A DNA stretch of 64,000 bases from Actinophytocola sp044466355 (GTDB lineage: Bacteria; Actinomycetota; Actinomycetes; Mycobacteriales; Pseudonocardiaceae): assembly GCF_044466355.1 (NCBI RefSeq), contig NZ_JBITMQ010000015.1, positions 186,001-250,000 of the forward strand, in the 5' to 3' direction. This document shows, in pieces, positions 58,635-64,000 of this stretch (its first letter is position 1; each line of letters opens with the position of its first letter). Position numbers and translations under genes: made by a program. The notes beneath the pieces were generated by a model that saw nothing but the letters and a program-made list of their open reading frames with translations, did not search any database and was not told the origin of the DNA.

Positions 58635-58872
58635 GCGAGTCACGCCCCCAAACACCGCGAGTCGCGCCCCCAGACAGGGCGAGTCGCGTTCTCAAACAGG
58701 GCGAGTCGCGCTCTCAAACAGGGCGAGTCGCGTTCTCAGACAGGGCGAGTCGCGCTCTCGCGCACATCGAGTTGTCGGTTTCGTGCATACGGGGCCCCTG
58801 CGGACCTGCACGAAACACACAACTCGCTATGTCTGGGCGCGCGACTCGCGCTGTTCTGGGGCGCGACTCGCG
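58635..58872. repeat. GCGAGTCGC repeat, copy B: six 22-bp units plus palindrome
   Basis: GCGAGTCGC (or GCGAGTCAC) begins at 58635, 58657, 58679, 58701, 58723 and 58745, exactly 22 bp apart, with linkers such as GTTCTCAAACAGG. Then arms 58769-58787 and 58807-58825 pair (17 of 19), and inverted GCGCGACTCGCG units follow at about 58840 and 58861. Same family as 43404-43524, also between convergent genes. Confidence 0.85.
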
Positions 58873-58881
58873 GGGGGTGGG

Positions 58882-60618
58882 TTAGAGGGGGGCTGGTTCT
58901 GTGCTGATTTTCAGGGCTTCTACCAGGGCTCGGTACAGGGGGCTTGTGGTCAGCAGGTGCTCGTGGGTGCCCTGTGCGTGGACGCGGCCCTCGTCCATCA
59001 CCACGATGGTGTCGGCGTCGATGACCGTGGACAGGCGGTGTGCCACCGTGACCACCGCGCCGGCCGCGGCTCGCCGACGGATGCAGTCGTGGATCGCGGC
59101 CTCGGTGAGGCTGTCGACCTGCGCGGTCGCCTCGTCGAGGAGCAGCACCTCCGGCGTGCGGAGGATCGCCCGCGCCAGCGCGATCCGCTGCCGCTGGCCA
59201 CCCGACACCGACGACGACGTGAGCGACGTGTCCAGCCCGTCCGGCAGTGCGTCGATCTTGTCGGCCAGCCGGACCTCGTCGAGCGCGCGCCGCAGCTCGT
59301 CCTCCGTCGCGTCGGGGTGCGTGAACAGCAGGTTGTCCCGGATCGTCCCCGGCACGATCGGCGTCTCCTGTTCCACGTACGCGATGCGCGACCGCACCGC
59401 CGCGTACGTCTGCTCCCCGTACGGCAGGCCGTCCAGCAGCAGCATGCCCGCCGACGGCTCCAGGAACCGCATGACCAGCGAGAACAGCGTCGTCTTCCCC
59501 GCACCGGACGGCCCGACGATCGCGACGTGGCCGCGCCGGGGCACCACCAGCGACACGTCCCGCACCGCAGGCTCACCGCCGTAGCCCGCGGTCACGCCCC
59601 GCAGTTCCAGCACCGGCCCGCCACCCCCGGCCGCACCGGCTCCGGCGCCGGGCACGTCGGTCTCCACCGCGATCGCGTCCACCTCCCGGATCCGCTGTGC
59701 GGCGGCGATCCCCGACTGCAGCGCGGTCAGGTTCTGGCTCAGTTCCATGATCGGCTCCATCAGCTGGAACGCGTACAGCAGGAACGCGATCAGGCTCGAC
59801 ACCTCCAGCAGGCCCGCGCCGACCCGCCACGCCCCGACGCCGAGGATCACGATGATCGCGAGCTGGATGCCCGACCACGACGCAATCCACGCGATCGCCT
59901 CCCGCCGCACCGCGCGGATGCTGTGCTTCGTGGACGCCCGCGCGTCGACCATGATCCGTTCGGTCTGCCGCTCCTCCGCGCGGCTCGCCTTCACCGTGCG
60001 GATCGCCCGCAGCGCACCCTCCAGCACACCGCCGAGCGCGCCGACCCGTTCCTGCGCCTTCGCCTGCTCCTTCGCGATCCCCGGCATGAGCAGCGCGAAC
60101 AGGATGATCACGACGATCACCGCGGCGACGGTCGTGAGCAGCAGCACCCCGTCGAGCACGCTCATCAGCACCAGCGTCCCGACCAGCAGGACCACGCCGT
60201 TGATCAACCCGATCACGCTCGACGACGCCGCCTCGCGCAGCAGCACGGTGTCGGAGGTGACCCGCGTGACCAGCTCCCCGGTCGGCCGCGAGGAAACCTC
60301 GGGCACCGTGGCGCGGAAGAACCGCCGCACCATCGTCTCCCGCGCGTTCAGCACGACCCGCTCGCCGACCGTGCCGAGCAGGATCCACTGCGTCAGCCAG
60401 ATCGCGGCGCCGACCACGAACACGCCGAGCAGCGTCACGACCGGCCCGGCCAGCGACTCGGACGTGCCGAGCGAGTCGAGCACCCACTTGGTGACCATCG
60501 GCGTCGCGAGCCCGGCCGCCGAGCCGAGCAGGGCCAGCACCAGGCCGACCACGAGCGCCCCCTTGTGTGGTCGCGCGAACGACCACAACACCCGCAGATG
60601 TGGAATCTTCATGCTCAC
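58882..60618 (-). CDS. ABC exporter, fused membrane and ATPase domains
   Basis: 578 residues: six membrane helices (1-310) and a nucleotide-binding domain with Walker A GPSGAGKTT, Q loop YVEQE, signature SVSGGQRQR, Walker B VLLLDE and H loop AHRLS. Single-gene exporter half-transporter, which should work as a homodimer, of the MsbA/LmrA type. Divergent from a TetR gene that shares a palindromic operator, so drug-inducible export is likely. GTG 60618 or ATG 60612. Confidence 0.93.
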   Translation of the reverse strand: MSMKIPHLRVLWSFARPHKGALVVGLVLALLGSAAGLATPMVTKWVLDSLGTSESLAGPVVTLLGVFVVGAAIWLTQWILLGTVGERVVLNARETMVRRFFRATVPEVSSRPTGELVTRVTSDTVLLREAASSSVIGLINGVVLLVGTLVLMSVLDGVLLLTTVAAVIVVIILFALLMPGIAKEQAKAQERVGALGGVLEGALRAIRTVKASRAEERQTERIMVDARASTKHSIRAVRREAIAWIASWSGIQLAIIVILGVGAWRVGAGLLEVSSLIAFLLYAFQLMEPIMELSQNLTALQSGIAAAQRIREVDAIAVETDVPGAGAGAAGGGGPVLELRGVTAGYGGEPAVRDVSLVVPRRGHVAIVGPSGAGKTTLFSLVMRFLEPSAGMLLLDGLPYGEQTYAAVRSRIAYVEQETPIVPGTIRDNLLFTHPDATEDELRRALDEVRLADKIDALPDGLDTSLTSSSVSGGQRQRIALARAILRTPEVLLLDEATAQVDSLTEAAIHDCIRRRAAAGAVVTVAHRLSTVIDADTIVVMDEGRVHAQGTHEHLLTTSPLYRALVEALKISTEPAPL

Positions 60619-60620
60619 AA

Positions 60621-60638
60621 TGGAACATCAATGTTCCA
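60621..60638. promoter_or_regulatory. TetR-type operator
   Basis: TGGAACATCAATGTTCCA: eight-base arms around CA, two bases upstream of the exporter's start codon and 48 before the TetR gene. A further half-site TTCCA lies at about 60653. A -35-like TTGACG for the exporter is at 60643-60648 (minus strand). Confidence 0.85.
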
Positions 60639-60686
60639 AAACCGTCAAGCTCGTTCCATACTGGGCACCGAGTACGGTTACGCACC

Positions 60687-61256
60687 ATGAGTGAGGGCGT
60701 CATGGCGGAGACAGGTGTACGTGCGCGTACCCGGCGCGCGATCCTCGACGCCGCGATCGAGACGCTCACGCGGACGCCGAACGCGTCGATGGGTGAGATC
60801 GCGACGGCCGCGAACGTCGGCCGCACCACCGTGCACCGCTACTTCCCGGAACGCTCCGACCTGCTCGACGCGATCAGCGCGGACGCACTGGAACGGGTCG
60901 GCCACGCCACGGCCCGCGCCCGGGTCGACGACGGACCCGTGCCCGCCGCGCTCGTCCGCCTGTGCCAGGAGTTCTTCGAGCTCGGCGACGTGATGATGTT
61001 GCTGTTCACCATGCCCGACCTGCTCACCCGCCCGGAGTGGCAGGAGGAGACCGAGGACGACCGCGTGCTGCTGCGGCTCATCGAACGCGGGCAGCGCGAG
61101 GGCACGATCGACCCGGGACTGCCCGCGGAGTGGTTCCAGCAGGTGCTGTGGAGCCTGCAGTACACGGCGTGGGAGATGGTGCGCGACTACGCCAAGCCCA
61201 AGCACGAGGCGCTGACGCTGTGCCTGCGCACACTGGAGAAGGCGATCGCCCCTTAG
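60687..61256 (+). CDS. TetR family regulator
   Basis: 189 residues: helix-turn-helix TRRAILDAAIETLTRTPNASMGEIATAANVGRTTVHRYFPERSDLLDAI and a C-terminal ligand-binding domain. Divergent from the ABC exporter across a perfect palindrome, so it should repress that gene until a ligand binds. ATG 60687 (perhaps leaderless, TACGGT at about 60673) or ATG 60702 with GAGGG. Confidence 0.92.
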   Translation: MSEGVMAETGVRARTRRAILDAAIETLTRTPNASMGEIATAANVGRTTVHRYFPERSDLLDAISADALERVGHATARARVDDGPVPAALVRLCQEFFELGDVMMLLFTMPDLLTRPEWQEETEDDRVLLRLIERGQREGTIDPGLPAEWFQQVLWSLQYTAWEMVRDYAKPKHEALTLCLRTLEKAIAP

Positions 61257-61642
61257 AGCTAGCACCAAGGCCCATGCAGTCGGAGTGGGGCGGGACGCGA
61301 GGCGGGGCTCGACGCTGACAAGTAGAACCACTCGCTGAACACAGGAACCCTGCACGCGCCGTCAAGCTCGCGCACAACCCAACCTCAGTACCAAGCTCGG
61401 GTGACGCCTGTCGAGGAGCACACACCGCCATCAGCGCGCACAGCGGCGAGCTCGGTGAGCTCGCGTCGACCCACCCTCGACGCCCAAGCGTTGCCCGAGC
61501 CGACGCCGAACGGCACGCCGACCGGACTTGGAGGCGCCCCAACAAGCCGCTGACCTGCGGGTTCATCCTCCCGGACTGTGTACGTGCGAACTCTCTCAAC
61601 TCTGCCTTGAACTTTGGGAACAGATTGAGGACCAATCGCGGA
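61257..61642. other. Intergenic stretch before the IS element
   Basis: About 385 bases after the TetR gene. The frames have neither ribosome sites nor recognisable products. If the IS and one target copy are removed, a minus-strand frame joins across the insertion point, but its composition does not look coding. I see nothing else here. Confidence 0.5.
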
Positions 61643-62534
61643 GCGTTATTCAGAAGTGTTGATCTTGGTGGTAGCGCAACAGCCCCGTCTGGTTAGGATC
61701 GTTTCCTTCCACAGAACACGATCGACCAGGGCGGGGCTGTTGCGGTACGAGTCTACGACGGGTCTTGATCACGCTCAGCTCCAGGAGCTGGTCGCCCGGA
61801 TCCACCAGGTGACGCCGGTCTGCAAGCGGGGGCGTCGGCCGGTGCTGGGGTTGTACCGGCGGGTGGTTCTCACGCTGGTGCTGCTGCGCTCGAACGCCGC
61901 CCAGACGATGCTGGCTGATCTGTTCGGTGTTTCCCAGCCCACGGTGTCGCGGGTCTTCCGGGCGATGTTGCCGCTGGTGGAGCAGGTCACCTGCCTGCAC
62001 CGGCCACCCTTGCCCGAGGTCCTGCGTGGTCGGGTGGTGCTGGTGGACGGCACCATGGTGCCGGTCGGGAACCGGCGCACCGACCGGGTCACCCATGACG
62101 CCAACTACTCCGGCAAACGCCACGAAGCCGGTTTGTCGGTCCAAGTCCTCTGTGATCTGGACGGGCAACTCCTGGCCGTCGCCGATCCCATGCCGGGCAA
62201 AACCCATGACCGGGCCGGCTTCGCCGCCGCGGGGTTCGACCAGCTCCTCGCCACCACTCCCACGATCGGCGACCTGGGATACCAGGGCACTCAGGTGATC
62301 CGGCCACGCCGCAAACACCCTGGTCACAAAGAGCATGACCCCGCCACCGTCATCTGGAACCGCAGCGTGGCTTCAGTTCGCATCGCGGTCGAACGCTGCA
62401 TCGCGCACTGGAAGAACTGGAAGATTCTCGCCACCGGCTACCGCGGACGACTCACCGAACTCCCCAACCTCATCCGCATCATCACCACCCTCGAGTACTA
62501 CCGCCTCGGCTGGTGAACCACTTCTGAATAACGC
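61643..62534 (+). mobile_element. Complete IS element (IS5-like), 892 bp
   Basis: Perfect 16-bp terminal inverted repeats GCGTTATTCAGAAGTG (61643-61658 and complement at 62519-62534), flanked by 7-bp direct repeats TCGCGGA (61636-61642 and 62535-62541). One transposase gene fills it. Intact ends and a perfect target duplication indicate a recent, possibly active copy. Confidence 0.92.
61740..62516 (+). CDS. IS transposase, DDE_Tnp_4 type
   Basis: 258 residues. N-terminal helix-turn-helix (LADLFGVSQPTVSRVFRAMLPLVEQ) and an RNase-H-like DDE domain with VVLVDGTMVPV (first Asp), IGDLGYQG (second Asp) and a late Glu in IAVERCIAHWKNW. Typical of IS5-group single-frame transposases. The start appears to be TTG 61740; the gene ends 18 bases before the right end of the element. 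Confidence 0.9.
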   Translation: MRYESTTGLDHAQLQELVARIHQVTPVCKRGRRPVLGLYRRVVLTLVLLRSNAAQTMLADLFGVSQPTVSRVFRAMLPLVEQVTCLHRPPLPEVLRGRVVLVDGTMVPVGNRRTDRVTHDANYSGKRHEAGLSVQVLCDLDGQLLAVADPMPGKTHDRAGFAAAGFDQLLATTPTIGDLGYQGTQVIRPRRKHPGHKEHDPATVIWNRSVASVRIAVERCIAHWKNWKILATGYRGRLTELPNLIRIITTLEYYRLGW

Positions 62535-62541
62535 TCGCGGA

Positions 62542-62778
62542 TCAACGCGCTTGTAGAGCGATGACACGAATCCCGGCCGGGTATCGTTGGGATGAATTTC
62601 CGACTTAGATCTGGATACCCGGTTCGGGAAGACTAGAGATGAGAAGTTGCATTGAGATTTGCGCGAAGGATTTAAAGACAGTATCTTGGATGTACGAGCG
62701 TCGCGTTGGACGCTCGAAAGGCGGCGATCAAGCCAGTGAGTGCGCCTAACACCCATCTTGCCTGACCGCCGCCCAGGG
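62542..62778. other. AT-richer intergenic stretch
   Basis: Right flank of the IS, visibly poorer in G and C than the rest of the window (for example 62620-62700). No supported gene. Confidence 0.5.
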
Positions 62779-62973
62779 TTACCTCCAGTAGCGCATTGTC
62801 CGTGCCGCCAGACGGAGTACCCAGGTGAGCGGCCTGGTCCAACGGACCAAGCCGCTCACCCCAAGTAACTCAGCAGGCACGTCAACCGCGTTGATCCACT
62901 GCGCCCAGCGTTCCAGCTGGTCAGCCAGTGTCCGACGCGGCCGACCGCTCGGTAACCACGGTGGCCGAACCAT
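62779..62973 (-). CDS. Small basic protein, 64 residues, unknown
   Basis: Begins MVRPPWLPSGRPRRTLADQL and ends LRLAARTMRYWR; tryptophan- and arginine-rich with an amphipathic middle (WAQWINAVDVPAELLGVSGL). The ATG at 62973 has an excellent AAGGAAGGAG seven bases upstream, the best evidence that it is translated. No family recognised. It lies in the less GC-rich accessory stretch near an IS element. Confidence 0.5.
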   Translation of the reverse strand: MVRPPWLPSGRPRRTLADQLERWAQWINAVDVPAELLGVSGLVRWTRPLTWVLRLAARTMRYWR

Positions 62974-63342
62974 GATCGGCTCCTTCCTTCGCATGGGGTG
63001 CTCCACAATTGGAACGACAAGCCCCAACACGAAACCCGGATCCCGCTAGACGCGTGAAGGACACGATCGGTTCGACCACTACCCATTAAAGAGGGTTGAC
63101 GCAGATTGCGCAAACCCGCCGGGCATCCCGAAGTGCCCATTTCAATGTCGCTGCTAAGCTTACGCACGCGCGTACGTAAGCTTCGACGGCATCCATTCAG
63201 GTGACGTAGGTCACAACGGCCTCGGTCGAGCTCGGAGAAGATCTCTCGCCGTCATACGAGGACTTCCAGCAAGGACAGGGCGACTCGAACCCGGGGGACA
63301 GTCTTGCCTCGCAGCCAGTTCCCATAACTACGGGGCTAGTGG
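62974..63342. other. Intergenic stretch with inverted repeat
   Basis: About 370 bases. It contains AAGCTTACG (63156-63164) and CGTAAGCTT (63175-63183), a 9-bp inverted repeat with a 10-base centre, possibly an operator or terminator. A TTCGAGT-like word at about 63280-63290 recalls a tRNA T loop but no cloverleaf can be built. No gene is supported. Confidence 0.5.
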
Positions 63343-64000
63343 TCACGCCAGCTTGTTCAGCGCGTCCTCGATGGCGCGGTGGAACGTCGGGTAGGCGTAG
63401 ATCATCTGGCGCAGCAGCTTCACCGGCACCTCGGCGTGCACGGCGACGACCAGCGCGCCGAGGATCTCGCCGCCGTTCGGGCCGACGGCGGACGCGCCGA
63501 CCAGCACGCCGCGGTCGGCGTCCTCGACGACCTTGATGAACCCGTTGTTGCCGACCTTGTGGATGAACCCGCGCGAGGAGTTCTGGAGTTCGGAGAGGCC
63601 GACGCGGACGTTCAGGCCCTTCTCGCGGGCGGCGGCCTCGGTCAGGCCGACCGAGCCGATCTCCGGGTCGGTGAACGTGACGTGCGGGGTGGCGCGGTAG
63701 TCCGCGGTCTCGGCGTCCTCGCCGTCGGCGCCGAGGATGTCCGCGGCGGCGATCCTGGCCTGGTACATGGACATGTGGGTGAACGCGCCGTGGCCGGTGA
63801 TGTCGCCGACCGCCCACAGGCCGTCGGCGGCACGCATCCGCTCGTCGACGGTGACGCCGCGGGCGCTGTCGTCGAGGCCTACGGTGCCGACGCCGAGCGC
63901 CTTCATGTCGGTCTTGCGGCCCGCGGCGACGAGCATGCGGTCGGCTGTGACGACCTCGCCGTTGTCGAGCTTGACGTGGAACTGGCCGGACTCGTAGCTC
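63343..64000 (-). CDS. Pyridine nucleotide-disulfide oxidoreductase, C-terminal part (partial)
   Basis: The gene continues beyond the window; 218 C-terminal residues are visible. RMLVAAGRKTDM (end of the NAD domain), GLWAVGDITGHGAFTHMSMYQ (FAD-binding GD motif) and a dimerisation domain (TFTDPEIGSVGLTEAAAREKG) place it in the dihydrolipoamide dehydrogenase/mercuric reductase family. The C-terminal active-site word is IYAYPTFHRAIEDAL rather than HPTxxE, so it is probably not the pyruvate-complex E3 but a related quinone or thiol reductase. The redox Cys pair would be outside the window. Confidence 0.85.
   Translation of the reverse strand, partial: SYESGQFHVKLDNGEVVTADRMLVAAGRKTDMKALGVGTVGLDDSARGVTVDERMRAADGLWAVGDITGHGAFTHMSMYQARIAAADILGADGEDAETADYRATPHVTFTDPEIGSVGLTEAAAREKGLNVRVGLSELQNSSRGFIHKVGNNGFIKVVEDADRGVLVGASAVGPNGGEILGALVVAVHAEVPVKLLRQMIYAYPTFHRAIEDALNKLA

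Noticed and set aside
58635..58766. Regular 22-bp repeats that could look like a CRISPR array
   Set aside because: The units are contiguous with no unique spacers, repeat sequence itself varies, and no cas gene is in the window.
61078..61635. Minus-strand frame next to the IS that continues across the restored target site
   Set aside because: The joined product has no coding-like composition, no ribosome site and no recognisable family; it also runs over the certain TetR gene.
63275..63345. tRNA-like word (GGGTTCGAGTCGCCC on the minus strand)
   Set aside because: The T stem does not pair and no acceptor or anticodon arm can be built; it may be a decayed tRNA end but cannot be supported.
1..64000. 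Secondary-metabolite cluster or prophage
   Set aside because: No PKS, NRPS, terpene cyclase, capsid, terminase or integrase gene is present; only the tRNA array and one IS suggest mobile DNA.

Overview
The window looks like a draft contig from a high-GC actinomycete, most likely of the Pseudonocardiales (Saccharothrix/Lentzea-like). GTG and ATG starts are both common, spacing is tight with many ATGA/GTGA overlaps, several starts are leaderless-looking, and the gene content (ANTAR, SpoIIE, DUF3040, F420-dependent LLM enzymes, CBM2 glycoside hydrolases, CebR boxes) is typical. One assembly gap (99 N at 48649-48747) lies inside a 276-bp tandem repeat.

Layout. 1-7827: the membrane half of a second, truncated complex I (nuoA end, a NuoB/NuoD-like His-rich fusion, nuoH, J, K, L, M, N). 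7869-18465: a BlaI-type repressor, a small hypothetical, an ABC exporter, a secreted TAP-type peptidase, a GAF-ANTAR protein, a short HflX-like GTPase, a MEDS/HATPase regulator, a secreted NagZ-like hydrolase, and a GntR/MFS pair. 18571-21560: a TerD-domain protein behind a very dense array of six tRNA or tRNA-like genes. One of these, a tRNA-Lys, is split by 55 nt in its anticodon loop; a complete small gene with promoter and terminator follows. 21699-25530: a GCS2-type ligase, a double-UspA protein, an EgtD-like methyltransferase and a membrane protein.

26009-33638 is a cellulose/hemicellulose operon on the minus strand (GH6, GH5, GH74, GH10; every enzyme carries a CBM2) behind a perfect CebR box. 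34861-41358 is an IclR-controlled aromatic-type catabolic cluster: amidohydrolase, class III CoA-transferase, citryl-CoA-lyase-like protein, LigB- and LigA-type extradiol dioxygenase subunits and a quinone reductase. The same 6-2-6 operator stands before the amidohydrolase and the CoA-transferase. 41363-44738 holds a GlsB-like membrane protein, an EEP nuclease, a stand-alone ATP-dependent DNA ligase, a DUF6194 protein and a HAD phosphatase.

44780-53407 is a stress-signalling block: anti-sigma HATPase, two STAS proteins, a response regulator, a giant poly-HAMP hybrid histidine kinase, a HATPase-GAF-SpoIIE phosphatase and a DUF3040 protein. 53424-58630 carries an LLM oxidoreductase, a secreted pyroglutamyl-peptidase-like protein whose nucleophile looks replaced by Ser, a DUF457-type membrane protein, a ThuA-like protein and a Gfo/Idh/MocA oxidoreductase. 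58882-61256 is an ABC exporter with a divergent TetR regulator and a perfect palindromic operator between them. 61257-63342 is a less GC-rich, gene-poor stretch with a complete IS element (16-bp inverted repeats, 7-bp target duplication) and one well-signalled 64-residue ORF. The right edge cuts a flavin disulfide oxidoreductase.

The strongest candidates for something undescribed are the tRNA array with the interrupted tRNA-Lys and a 24-bp direct repeat on both sides of the TerD gene, and the cysteine-less NuoB/NuoD-like fusion of the truncated complex I.
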